A DNA stretch of 64,000 nucleotides from assembly GCF_001429065.1 (NCBI RefSeq), contig NZ_LMIB01000015.1:272905-336904 (forward strand), given 5' to 3'. Every line of letters begins with the position of its first letter. Within the stretch, counting starts at the first letter, position 1. Positions 17,416 through 25,287 of this stretch are shown here, in pieces. Under the pieces are notes generated by a model. The model worked only from the letters and a program-made list of their open reading frames with translations. It was not told the origin of the DNA and searched no databases. Both the position numbers and the translations under genes were made by a program. The DNA is from Sphingomonas sp. Root710. Lineage in GTDB: Bacteria; Pseudomonadota; Alphaproteobacteria; Sphingomonadales; Sphingomonadaceae.

Positions 17416-17675
17416 GTCAAAATCTCCTGTTGTCGTCCGGGCTGGGGTGGCGACCTTCGCCCGGTAAAACTGTCTGGCGGCTGCCGGGCCGTTCGCTGCC
17501 GGGCCGCCGTTGAAAAACCTCTAGGGGAAGCGTCATTTTTCCGCATTCGAGGTTCGACCGACCGCGCCATTGCCTCCACAAAGGAGCAGGATGGCCGACG
17601 AACGCATTTCGGGAGTCGACGAACGACATTAGAGAGGGGGAACGACCCGCCGCCCGCGAATCAGCGACAGTTCGA

Positions 17676-18845
17676 TTGCAACCAAACTGTCACATTTGTA
17701 GGGGGAGCCACGAACCGGGGATTCGCAACATTCGCCAGATAGCCGTCCTGCCCTACCGCACGACCGATGCGGGCCATGTCGAGGTCATGCTGATCACTTC
17801 GCGGGACACACGGCGCTGGGTGCTGCCGAAGGGCAACCGCATCAAGGGCCTGAAAAGCCATGAGGCGGCGAGCCACGAAGCCTATGAGGAAGCAGGCCTG
17901 GTCGGTATCGCCTGTCCCTATGCGATCGGCACCTATCAATATCGCAAGAACCGCAAGGACGGCACGTCCCGCCCCGCGATCGTCGACATCTTTCCCTTTT
18001 CAGTGACCAGCCAGCTCGACAGCTGGCCCGAGCAGGGCGAGCGCGAATTGCGCTGGTTCACGACCAACGAAGCCGCCGCCGCTGTCGACGAAGCTGAACT
18101 CAAGGACATCCTCTCCACCTTCCAGCCTCCGGTCTGGACTCCGGGCCTGGCCGAACGCCTCGTCACGGCCACCCGCCGCCACACAGCAGAAAGGTTCACC
18201 ATCGTGCGCTGGTTCCAGGCATTGCTGCCCAAACAGGGCAGTTTCTTCGAGCAGTTCGAGGCGCATGCTGCGCTGAACGTGGCCGCCGCCGACGCGCTGG
18301 GCAAGCTGCTCCAAGGCGGGGCGGACATGCCCGTGCATTCGCAGGAGATCTTCGACCGCGAAAACGACGCCGACGACATCATCCGCGACGTCCTGACCGA
18401 CGTCCGCAAGACGCTGATCACCCCGTTCGATCGCACCGCGATCACCAGCCTGATCGGATCGATGGACGACGCGATCGACCAGATGAACCAGACAGCGAAG
18501 GCGGTCATGCTCTACGAACTCAAGGAGTTCGAGCCGCAGATGCGCGATATGGCGGGAATCATCGTCGAAGCCGCGCGGATCACCGCCGACGCGATGCCGC
18601 TGCTGCGCGACCTCGGCCGCAATGCGGCGCGGCTGCACAGCCTGACCGAGAGAATCGTCAAGCTCGAAGGCCATGCTGACGAAATCCATGACGCAGGCCT
18701 GAAGGCGCTGTTCAAGGCAAAGGGCGACAAGGCGCCGATGGCGTTCATCATCGGCCGTGAGATCTACAGCCACCTCGAAAAGATCACCGACCGGTTCGAG
18801 GATGTCGCCAACGAGATCCAAGGTCTCGTCCTCGATCACGCCTGA
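17676..18845 (+). CDS. NUDIX hydrolase fused in frame to a DUF47 (PhoU-like) domain
   Basis: One open frame of up to 389 residues joins two proteins normally encoded separately. Residues about 18-160 are a NUDIX domain with the box KGLKSHEAASHEAYEEAGL, in which the usual Arg before the first Glu is His. Residues about 176-389 are a DUF47 domain starting VRWFQALLPKQGSFFEQFEAHA, rich in helices. DUF47 proteins accompany PiT transporters, and a PiT gene follows 11 bp downstream, so this half probably regulates phosphate uptake. No stop separates the halves; a GTG at the junction with AAAGG upstream (near 18205) could also start a separate DUF47 protein. The 5' end is uncertain: TTG 17676, or ATT 17721 behind GGGGGAG, which gives IRNIRQIAVLPYR. 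Confidence 0.8.
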   Translation: MQPNCHICRGSHEPGIRNIRQIAVLPYRTTDAGHVEVMLITSRDTRRWVLPKGNRIKGLKSHEAASHEAYEEAGLVGIACPYAIGTYQYRKNRKDGTSRPAIVDIFPFSVTSQLDSWPEQGERELRWFTTNEAAAAVDEAELKDILSTFQPPVWTPGLAERLVTATRRHTAERFTIVRWFQALLPKQGSFFEQFEAHAALNVAAADALGKLLQGGADMPVHSQEIFDRENDADDIIRDVLTDVRKTLITPFDRTAITSLIGSMDDAIDQMNQTAKAVMLYELKEFEPQMRDMAGIIVEAARITADAMPLLRDLGRNAARLHSLTERIVKLEGHADEIHDAGLKALFKAKGDKAPMAFIIGREIYSHLEKITDRFEDVANEIQGLVLDHA

Positions 18846-18856
18846 CGATCGCGACG

Positions 18857-19861
18857 ATGGAACCCACCCTCGCCTTTCCGCTGCTCGTCGGCCTGATCGG
18901 GATCGCGCTCGCGTTCGATTTCCTGAACGGTCTCCACGACGCCGCCAACTCGATCGCCACCGTTGTGTCGACGCGCGTGCTCAAGCCGCACCATGCCGTG
19001 GCCATGGCAGCCTTTTTCAACTTCATCGCCTTCCTGTTCTTTGGGCTCCATGTCGCGGAAACGGTCGGCAAGGGGATCGTCCATGCCGACATCGTCAACG
19101 CGCAAGTGATCTTCGGCGCGTTGATGGGGGCGATTAGCTGGAACGTCATCACCTGGATGCTCGGCATCCCCTCCTCGTCCAGCCATGCGCTGATCGGTGG
19201 CCTGCTCGGAGCGGGCACCGCCAAGGCGGGGATGTCGGCTGTGGTCTGGTCCGGTGTGCTCAAGACCAGCTTCGCGATCGTCCTGTCACCGACCGTCGGC
19301 CTCCTTCTCGCGCTGCTGCTAGTACTGATCACCAGTTGGGCCTTCGTGCGCACCTCGCCCAATGTCGCCGACCGGCGCTTCCGCCGGATGCAGCTCATTT
19401 CCGCATCGCTCTACTCGCTTGGCCATGGCGGCAACGACGCCCAGAAGACGATGGGGATCATCGCGGTGCTGCTCTATTCGCAGGGGTTGCTCGGCGGCAG
19501 CTTCCACGTCCCCTTCTGGGTGGTGATTACCTGCCAGAGCGCCATGGGTCTCGGCACGCTGCTCGGCGGCTGGAAGATCGTCCACACCATGGGATCGAAG
19601 ATTACCCGGTTGACTCCGGCGCAGGGCTTCTGCGCGGAGACCGGCGGCGCGATCACATTGTTCGCCGCGACCTGGCTGGGCGTTCCCGTATCGACCACCC
19701 ACACCATCACCGGCGCGATCGTCGGCGTCGGCGCGTCGCGGCGGCTGTCGGCGGTCCGCTGGAACGTCGCGGGCAGCATCGTTATCGCCTGGGTGATCAC
19801 CCTGCCCGCCGCAGCGGCGATCGGCGCGGGCTTCTATTTCCTGGCGGGGTTGTTCGGCTGA
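18857..19861 (+). CDS. pit: Inorganic phosphate transporter, PiT family
   Basis: A 334-residue inner-membrane symporter with about ten hydrophobic segments. The duplicated family signature is seen as FLNGLHDAANSIATVVSTRVL near the N-terminus and as SLGHGGNDAQKTMGI near residue 190, plus GVPVSTTHTITGAIVGVG near 275. It takes up phosphate with a cation at low affinity. It starts 11 bp after the NUDIX-DUF47 gene, with which it forms an operon, as DUF47-pit pairs commonly do. Confidence 0.95.
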   Translation: MEPTLAFPLLVGLIGIALAFDFLNGLHDAANSIATVVSTRVLKPHHAVAMAAFFNFIAFLFFGLHVAETVGKGIVHADIVNAQVIFGALMGAISWNVITWMLGIPSSSSHALIGGLLGAGTAKAGMSAVVWSGVLKTSFAIVLSPTVGLLLALLLVLITSWAFVRTSPNVADRRFRRMQLISASLYSLGHGGNDAQKTMGIIAVLLYSQGLLGGSFHVPFWVVITCQSAMGLGTLLGGWKIVHTMGSKITRLTPAQGFCAETGGAITLFAATWLGVPVSTTHTITGAIVGVGASRRLSAVRWNVAGSIVIAWVITLPAAAAIGAGFYFLAGLFG

Positions 19862-19969
19862 ACCGCCCGCGCGGCAGCCCTTAGCGACATCACCGATAAA
19901 GAGGCGTAGGACCGGCGGGGCAATGTCCCGTCGCAGGAAGGCGCGCGCTCATATATCGGGCTCGGGCGA

Positions 19970-20008
19970 TTGACATTGACCGGTAAGAATATCATATACT
20001 CATGAGTA
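19970..20008 (+). promoter_or_regulatory. Promoter and palindrome before the acyl-CoA operon
   Basis: TTGACA at 19970-19975 and TATACT at 19995-20000 are separated by 19 nt, longer than the usual 17. A perfect 12-bp palindrome TACTCATGAGTA covers 19997-20008, overlapping the -10 box, and may be an operator. If this is the promoter, an ATG at 20002 lies inside it and cannot be the translation start. Confidence 0.5.
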
Positions 20009-20025
20009 AGCTAAACGAGGCTCCC

Positions 20026-21153
20026 ATGATTCTTACGGATACCCAGGCCGCCATTCAGGAAGCGGTGCGCGCTTTCGCGCAGGAACAGATCCTGCCGCGC
20101 AGCCAGGCGTTCGAAGCCGCCAAAGCCTATCCCGACGGCCTGTTCGAGGAGCTGGCGGGGCTAGGGCTTATGGGCATGGTCGCTCCCGAAACGGCGGGCG
20201 GCGCGGGCGCCGACTATGTTTCCTATGCGCTGTCGCTGATCGAGATAGCGGCGGCCGACGGCGCGCTGTCGACGATCATCTCGATCCAGAACAGCCTGCT
20301 CGTCGGCGGGCTGCTCAAGGAAGGCAGCGAGGCCCAGAAGGTGCGCTTCCTGCCCGATCTGATCAGCGGCCGGATGATCGGCGCCTTCGCGCTGACCGAG
20401 ACCGATGCCGGGTCGGACGCCGCCGCGCTGCGCACCCGCGCGACGCGCGTCGATGGCGGCTGGAAGCTCAACGGTGCCAAGCAGTTCATCACTTCGGGCA
20501 AGATCGCGGGTCTGGCGATGGTCTTCGCGGTGACCGATCCCGATGCCGGCAAGAAGGGCATTTCCGCCTTCCTCGTGCCGACCGACCGGCCCGGCTATTC
20601 GGTCGACAAGGTCGAGCACAAGATGGGCCAGGCCGCGTCGGACACCTGCGCGATCCGCTTCGACGACCTGTTCGTCGAGGACGACCTGCTGTTCGGCGAG
20701 GAAGGGCGCGGGCTCAACATCGCGCTCGCCAATCTGGCGCAGGGCCGCATCGGCATAGCCGCGCAGTGCGTCGGCATGGCGCAGGCCGCGCTGGAGATCG
20801 CGACCGCCTATGCCCGCGACCGCAAGAGCTTCGGCAAGCCGATCATCGAGCATCAGGCGGTGGGCTTCCGTCTTGCCGATCTCGCCACCCGGCTGGAGGC
20901 GGCGCGCCATCTCGTCCTCCACGCGGCGAGTTGCAAGGATGCCGGTCTGCCCTGTCTCAAGGAGGCATCGATGGCCAAGCTGTTCGCATCCGAGGCCGCC
21001 GAGGCGATCGTCTCCGGTGCCATCCAGACGCTCGGCGGTTACGGCTATCTCGAGGAATTCGGCCTCGCCAAGATCTATCGCGATGTCCGCGTCTGCCAGA
21101 TTTACGAGGGCACCTCCGACATCCAGCGGATGGTGATCGCCCGCGCCCTCTGA
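20026..21153 (+). CDS. Acyl-CoA dehydrogenase
   Basis: A 375-residue FAD enzyme that forms the alpha-beta double bond of an acyl-CoA. FALTETDAGSDAAALRTRA and WKLNGAKQFITSG form the FAD and substrate site, GRIGIAAQCVGMAQAALE and GKPIIEHQAVGFRLADLATRLEAAR the C-terminal helical domain, and QIYEGTSDIQRMVIARAL carries the catalytic Glu. ATG 20026 with ACGAGG 5 bases upstream is preferred over ATG 20002. The residues resemble short or branched-chain acyl-CoA dehydrogenases. It leads an operon with a thiolase and a hydroxyacyl-CoA dehydrogenase; no enoyl-CoA hydratase is present. Confidence 0.92.
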   Translation: MILTDTQAAIQEAVRAFAQEQILPRSQAFEAAKAYPDGLFEELAGLGLMGMVAPETAGGAGADYVSYALSLIEIAAADGALSTIISIQNSLLVGGLLKEGSEAQKVRFLPDLISGRMIGAFALTETDAGSDAAALRTRATRVDGGWKLNGAKQFITSGKIAGLAMVFAVTDPDAGKKGISAFLVPTDRPGYSVDKVEHKMGQAASDTCAIRFDDLFVEDDLLFGEEGRGLNIALANLAQGRIGIAAQCVGMAQAALEIATAYARDRKSFGKPIIEHQAVGFRLADLATRLEAARHLVLHAASCKDAGLPCLKEASMAKLFASEAAEAIVSGAIQTLGGYGYLEEFGLAKIYRDVRVCQIYEGTSDIQRMVIARAL

Positions 21154-21180
21154 ACCCCTTTTCTGTCGAGGATTAAGACC

Positions 21181-22365
21181 ATGAGCAACGACCCCGTCGT
21201 CATCGCCTCCTATGCCCGCACCCCGATGGGCGGTTTTCAGGGCGCACTGTCCGGCGCATCGGCCACCGCGCTCGGCGCGGCCGCGGTGAAGGCCGCCGTC
21301 GAGCGTGCGAAGGTCGACCCCGGCAAGGTGGAAAAGATCTTCATGGGTTGCGTGCTGCCCGGCGGTCTCGGCCAGGCTCCGGCACGCCAGGCAGCGCTCG
21401 GCGCAGGGCTGCCCAAGTCGGTCGAGGCAACCACCGTCAACAAGATGTGCGGATCGGGTATGCAGGCCGCGATCATGGCGCATGACGCGCTCGCCGCCGG
21501 TAGCGCCGACATCATCGTCGCGGGCGGCATGGAGAGCATGACCAACGCTCCCTATCTGCTCGCCAAGCATCGCGGCGGCGCGCGCATCGGCCATGACGTC
21601 ATCAAGGACTCGATGTATCTCGACGGGCTGGAGGACGCCTATGATCCCGGCAAGCTGATGGGCGCCTTCGCCGAGGATTCGGCGCGTGACTATCAGTTCA
21701 CCCGCGAGGCGCAGGACGATTATGCGATCCGCTCGCTCAGCCGCGCCAACGCAGCGATCGAGAGCGGCGCGTTCGAACGCGAAGTCGTCCCCGTCTCGCT
21801 GGAAACGCGCGGGGGCACCATCGTCGTCGACAAGGACGAGCAGCCCGGCAAGGCGCGCCCGGACAAGATTCCGACGCTCAAGCCCGCCTTCGCCAAGGAC
21901 GGCACGATCACCGCCGCCAACGCCTCGTCGATCTCCGATGGCGCCGCCGCGCTGGTGATGACCCGCGAGAGCGTGGCAAAGGAGCTCGGCCTGCCGATCG
22001 TGGCCAAGGTGATTTCGCACGCCGCCCACGCCCATGAGCCCGGCCTGTTCACCACCGCGCCCGTCCCGGCGATGCAGAAGGCACTCGCCAAGGCAGGCTG
22101 GACGGTAGACGACGTCGACCTGTTCGAGGTCAACGAGGCCTTCGCGGTGGTCGCGATGATCGCGGCGAAGGAACTCAACATCCCCGCCGACAAGCTCAAC
22201 GTCAACGGCGGGGCGACCGCGCTCGGCCATCCGATCGGTGCGAGCGGCGCGCGGGTGATCGCCACCCTGCTGGGCGCGCTGGAGAATCGCGGACTGAAGC
22301 GCGGCGTGGCGAGCCTGTGCATCGGGGGCGGCGAAGCGACCGCCTTCGCAGTCGAACTGGTCTGA
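21181..22365 (+). CDS. Acetyl-CoA C-acyltransferase (thiolase)
   Basis: A 394-residue thiolase. The nucleophilic Cys is in NKMCGSGMQAAIM (about residue 88), the His in GGATALGHPIGASGAR (about 350), and the second Cys in LCIGGGEATA (about 380). It cleaves 3-ketoacyl-CoA with CoA or condenses acetyl-CoA. It starts 27 bp after the dehydrogenase gene and 15 bp before the SDR gene, consistent with one beta-oxidation-like unit, perhaps for branched-chain acids such as isoleucine derivatives. Confidence 0.93.
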   Translation: MSNDPVVIASYARTPMGGFQGALSGASATALGAAAVKAAVERAKVDPGKVEKIFMGCVLPGGLGQAPARQAALGAGLPKSVEATTVNKMCGSGMQAAIMAHDALAAGSADIIVAGGMESMTNAPYLLAKHRGGARIGHDVIKDSMYLDGLEDAYDPGKLMGAFAEDSARDYQFTREAQDDYAIRSLSRANAAIESGAFEREVVPVSLETRGGTIVVDKDEQPGKARPDKIPTLKPAFAKDGTITAANASSISDGAAALVMTRESVAKELGLPIVAKVISHAAHAHEPGLFTTAPVPAMQKALAKAGWTVDDVDLFEVNEAFAVVAMIAAKELNIPADKLNVNGGATALGHPIGASGARVIATLLGALENRGLKRGVASLCIGGGEATAFAVELV

Positions 22366-22380
22366 GAAAGGGAAGTAGAG

Positions 22381-23142
22381 ATGGATGTAAACGGCGTAGC
22401 AGCGGTCGTCACCGGTGGCGCATCGGGCCTGGGCGGCGAGACCGCACGCATGCTCGCGAGCAAGGGCGCGAAGGTCACGATCTTCGATCTCAATGCCGAT
22501 GAAGGCGCGAAGACCGCCGCCGAGATCGGCGGCCATTTCGTCTCGGTCAACGTCGCCGACGACGCCAGCGTCGCGGCGGGCCTCGAAGAAGCCGAGGCGA
22601 AGCACGGCGTCGCCCGCATCCTGGTCAACTGCGCCGGCATTGCCCCGCCCGCGCGCGTCGTCGGCAAGGACGGCAGCCCGCACGGGCTCGACCTCTATCG
22701 CAAGGTAATCGAGATCAACCTGATCGGCACCTTCAACACCCTGTCGAAGTTTGCCGCCCGCCTGATCACCGCCGATCCAGTCGGCGAGGAGCGCGGCGTG
22801 ATCGTCAACACCGCCTCGGTCGCCGCCTATGACGGCCAGGTCGGCCAGGCCGCCTATGCGTCGTCCAAGGCAGGCGTCGTCGGCCTGACGCTGTGCGCGG
22901 CGCGGGATCTCGCCCAGCACAAGATCCGGGTGATGACGATCGCCCCCGGCATCTTCATGACCCCGATGATGAAGGGCCTGCCCCAGGCCGCGCAGGATTC
23001 GCTGGGCCAGCAGGTCCCCCACCCCAGCCGCCTCGGCGATCCTGGCGAATATGCGATGCTGGTCGACAGCATCGTCCGCAACCCGATGCTGAACGGCGAG
23101 GTCATCCGCCTGGACGGCGCGATCCGGATGGCGCCGCGCTGA
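22381..23142 (+). CDS. SDR-family 3-hydroxyacyl-CoA dehydrogenase (type II-like)
   Basis: A 253-residue short-chain dehydrogenase. VTGGASGLGGETARML is the NAD site, NCAGIAPPARV the conserved Asn-Ala-Gly, NTASVAAYDGQVGQAAYASSKAGV holds the Ser-Tyr-Lys triad, and APGIFMTPMMKGLP the substrate loop. The pattern is that of HSD10-type 2-methyl-3-hydroxybutyryl-CoA dehydrogenases. AAGGGAAG lies a few bases before the ATG. It is the last gene of the operon, with a family 1 palindromic repeat following at 23163. Confidence 0.88.
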   Translation: MDVNGVAAVVTGGASGLGGETARMLASKGAKVTIFDLNADEGAKTAAEIGGHFVSVNVADDASVAAGLEEAEAKHGVARILVNCAGIAPPARVVGKDGSPHGLDLYRKVIEINLIGTFNTLSKFAARLITADPVGEERGVIVNTASVAAYDGQVGQAAYASSKAGVVGLTLCAARDLAQHKIRVMTIAPGIFMTPMMKGLPQAAQDSLGQQVPHPSRLGDPGEYAMLVDSIVRNPMLNGEVIRLDGAIRMAPR

Positions 23143-23162
23143 GATTTAGCCATACATCAATC

Positions 23163-23262
23163 CGCTCATCCTGAGTAGGGGCTGAGCTTGGCGAAGACCC
23201 GTATCGAAGAAAGTCCTTCGATACGAAATTTCGACAAGCTCAATGGCTACTCAGGATGAGCG
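23163..23262. repeat. Intergenic nested palindromic repeat, family 1, copy B
   Basis: One hundred bp with outer arms CGCTCATCCTGAGTA / TACTCAGGATGAGCG, middle arms CTGAGCTTGGCGAA / TTCGACAAGCTCA, and centre GTATCGAA..TTCGATAC. It separates the beta-oxidation operon from a convergent tetR gene and may also act as a bidirectional terminator. Confidence 0.88.
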
Positions 23263-23277
23263 GGCGGGTTAGAATAT

Positions 23278-23922
23278 TCACAGCCCGAGAACCATGCGCA
23301 CAGCCGCATCGATCTGCGCCGCGAACGCCGCATCATTCTCCGCCTCGTTCTTGCGCCCGGCCTTCTCCAGCAGAAAGCGCTGGTGACGGTCCCCCATCAC
23401 CATATGCATGAACGCCTCGGCGCGCAGCCGGGCGTCGGTCGCACTCATGACGCCGGACAATATATTCTCGATCACCGCGATCGATCGCGCCGGGCCCACA
23501 TCGTAGAAGTCGGCACCGAGCTGCGGGAAACGCTGCATCTCGCCCAGCAGCATGCGATAGAGATCGAGCACATGCTGCTCGCACACAGCGCGGACGAATA
23601 CCCAGCCAAAGTCGGTCAGCGCGGCGCGCGCCTCCTCGACGTTCGCGGCGGGGGGATGATCATCGACCGCGTAGATCTGGGCGCAATGCTGGTTGATCGC
23701 CGCCAGGAACAGCGCCTCCTTGTCCGCGAATTTGCGGTAGATCGTCATCTTGGAGATGCCCGCGCAAGCGGCGATCCGGTCCATCGACGCCGCGGCGAAG
23801 CCTTCCGCCTGGAAAACCTTGAGCGCAGCATCGAGAATCTTGGCGCGCGTCGCAATCCCCCGGTCGCGCCGGGCGTCCCCGGTGCCCCCGGGTACGGTCA
23901 TCTCCTCCTGACGATAGGCCAT
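23278..23922 (-). CDS. TetR-family transcriptional regulator
   Basis: A 214-residue regulator. The N-terminal helix-turn-helix is seen in ILDAALKVFQAEGFAAASMD and IAACAGISKMTIYRKFADKEALF; the C-terminal part (about 75-214) is the variable ligand domain, resembling the AefR-like C-terminal type. It begins only 4 bp after the stop of the P450 gene upstream and is probably cotranscribed with it. Targets may be that P450 or the convergent acyl-CoA operon. Start is ATG 23922; a second ATG at 23901 has AGGAGG too close. Confidence 0.88.
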   Translation of the reverse strand: MAYRQEEMTVPGGTGDARRDRGIATRAKILDAALKVFQAEGFAAASMDRIAACAGISKMTIYRKFADKEALFLAAINQHCAQIYAVDDHPPAANVEEARAALTDFGWVFVRAVCEQHVLDLYRMLLGEMQRFPQLGADFYDVGPARSIAVIENILSGVMSATDARLRAEAFMHMVMGDRHQRFLLEKAGRKNEAENDAAFAAQIDAAVRMVLGL

Positions 23923-23926
23923 AGGC

Positions 23927-25120
23927 TCAGTCTAGCTTGGGGCGCGGGGTGAAGGCCACTTGCACTTCGGGGATGTAGCAATAATCGCCGCCGCCGAACT
24001 GATAGACCGGTTCGCCCGATATGACATGCATGTCGGGCATCGCGTCGAGCAGTTCCTCCAGCAGCACCTTCATCTCCATGCGGGCAAGCGGCGCGCCGGG
24101 GCAGACATGGATTCCGAAGCCGAAGCTGAGATGGCGGCTGTTCTCGCGATCCATGTCGAACTGATCGGGATGATCGAAGACTTCGGGGTCGCGATTGGCG
24201 GCGGCCCAGCCCATATAGAGGTCCTCGCCGGTCGCGATTTCGGTGACGCCCACTTCGACCGGCTTGGTGGCCCGGCGGAAGAAACCGTAGAAGGGCGGAC
24301 GCAGCCGCAACACTTCCTCGATCGCGCGCGGGATCTGCGTCTTGTCCGCACGCAGCCGGTCGCGCAGCGCCGGGTTCGAGAAGACCTCGTAGATCATGCT
24401 TGCCATCGCCGAAGTGGTGCTGTGATGCCCCGCGCCCAGGAATGCCGCGAACAGCACGACATAATCATCGTCGTCGAGCGCGCGGCCCTCGACCTCCATA
24501 TGGGCGAGTTCGGTCATATAGTCGTCGCGCGGCGCGCGCTTGCGATCGTGGATCTCGGTCACGGTGACCTCGCCGAATTCGGCCTGGCGCTGGCCGAACA
24601 GCTCGGGCTCGCCCTGCGCCGCGAACATCGCGATCGCCCGCTTGCGAATTTCGGGGACATTCGCCTCGTCGACGCCGACCATGTGGCAGATCGCCTCGGC
24701 CGGCACCGGCTCGGCGATCTCGCGGACGATGTCGCAGGTACCACGCTCGATGAAGCTGTTGATGTGCTTCCTGATGTCGGCGCGCAGGAAGGGCTCCATC
24801 GATTCCGGCGTCTTGCTGGTGATCGCATTGTTGAAAATCGCGCGCCAATGGGCGTGCTGTGGCGGGTCCATCTCCAGCGCGGGCACCGGCTTGCGTGGCA
24901 GCATCGGGCGCAGCACCTGCGGCGTGGACGAGAAGGTGCGATAATCGGACATCGCCTTCCGGACGTCCTTGTAGTTGAGCAGCATGTGGAAGCCGTCATG
25001 CTCGTCGCTCCATGGCAGGGTCGCATTGCCGCGCACCGCCTCGAACAGCTCCAGGCTCTCGGCCGGTGGCGTGGTATAGCTCGTCCACCCGCTGGTGGCG
25101 GTCTTGTCCTTGAGGCTCAT
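23927..25120 (-). CDS. Cytochrome P450 (first of three)
   Basis: A 397-residue soluble bacterial P450, lacking a membrane anchor, so it needs a ferredoxin and reductase. The K-helix E-x-x-R is at 269-272 (EEVLRLR), and the heme Cys is Cys340 in FGFGIHVCPGAPLAR. The I-helix reads LGAGHHSTTSAM at 228-239: the usual acidic residue of AGx(D/E)T is His and the Thr is Ser. DPPQHAHWR is the C-helix. The ATG has GGGAGGATGC upstream. A tetR gene follows 4 bp downstream. Divergent from an epoxide-hydrolase-like gene across a 167-bp region. Substrate unknown. Confidence 0.93.
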   Translation of the reverse strand: MSLKDKTATSGWTSYTTPPAESLELFEAVRGNATLPWSDEHDGFHMLLNYKDVRKAMSDYRTFSSTPQVLRPMLPRKPVPALEMDPPQHAHWRAIFNNAITSKTPESMEPFLRADIRKHINSFIERGTCDIVREIAEPVPAEAICHMVGVDEANVPEIRKRAIAMFAAQGEPELFGQRQAEFGEVTVTEIHDRKRAPRDDYMTELAHMEVEGRALDDDDYVVLFAAFLGAGHHSTTSAMASMIYEVFSNPALRDRLRADKTQIPRAIEEVLRLRPPFYGFFRRATKPVEVGVTEIATGEDLYMGWAAANRDPEVFDHPDQFDMDRENSRHLSFGFGIHVCPGAPLARMEMKVLLEELLDAMPDMHVISGEPVYQFGGGDYCYIPEVQVAFTPRPKLD

Positions 25121-25210
25121 GCCGCATCCTCCCAGAAAGACTCTAAAAGTGAGTCCAATATCGTCTTTGCCGCGCGGAGAGCTTGAGCTTTTCGAATCGC
25201 GACGGTAACT

Positions 25211-25224
25211 CTGTATACACTTAA
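25211..25224. promoter_or_regulatory. TGTATACA element between P450-1 and the alpha/beta hydrolase
   Basis: CTGTATACACTTAA contains the palindrome TGTATACA at 25212-25219 joined to CACTTAA, half of the motif seen at the TonB receptor gene (32117-32147). It sits in the divergent gap 25121-25287, from which both genes must be controlled. TATACA at 25214 could be a -10 box for the rightward gene. Confidence 0.4.
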
Positions 25225-25287
25225 AAAGATATGTGACTATAGAGTATCAATTGTTTCGCGCATTTTTTCCGCGTGAAAGGGTATGTG

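Noticed and set aside
17591-17632. 13-codon micro-ORF (MADERISGVDERH) with AAGGAG before it, upstream of the NUDIX-DUF47 gene
   Set aside because: The binding site is good, but the peptide shows no leader-peptide logic and no attenuator hairpin follows, so chance is as likely.
20161-23022. A 953-codon open frame on the minus strand
   Set aside because: It is antisense to the acyl-CoA dehydrogenase, thiolase and SDR genes; its translation is Arg/Gly/Asp-rich with no motifs. High GC keeps the opposite frame open.
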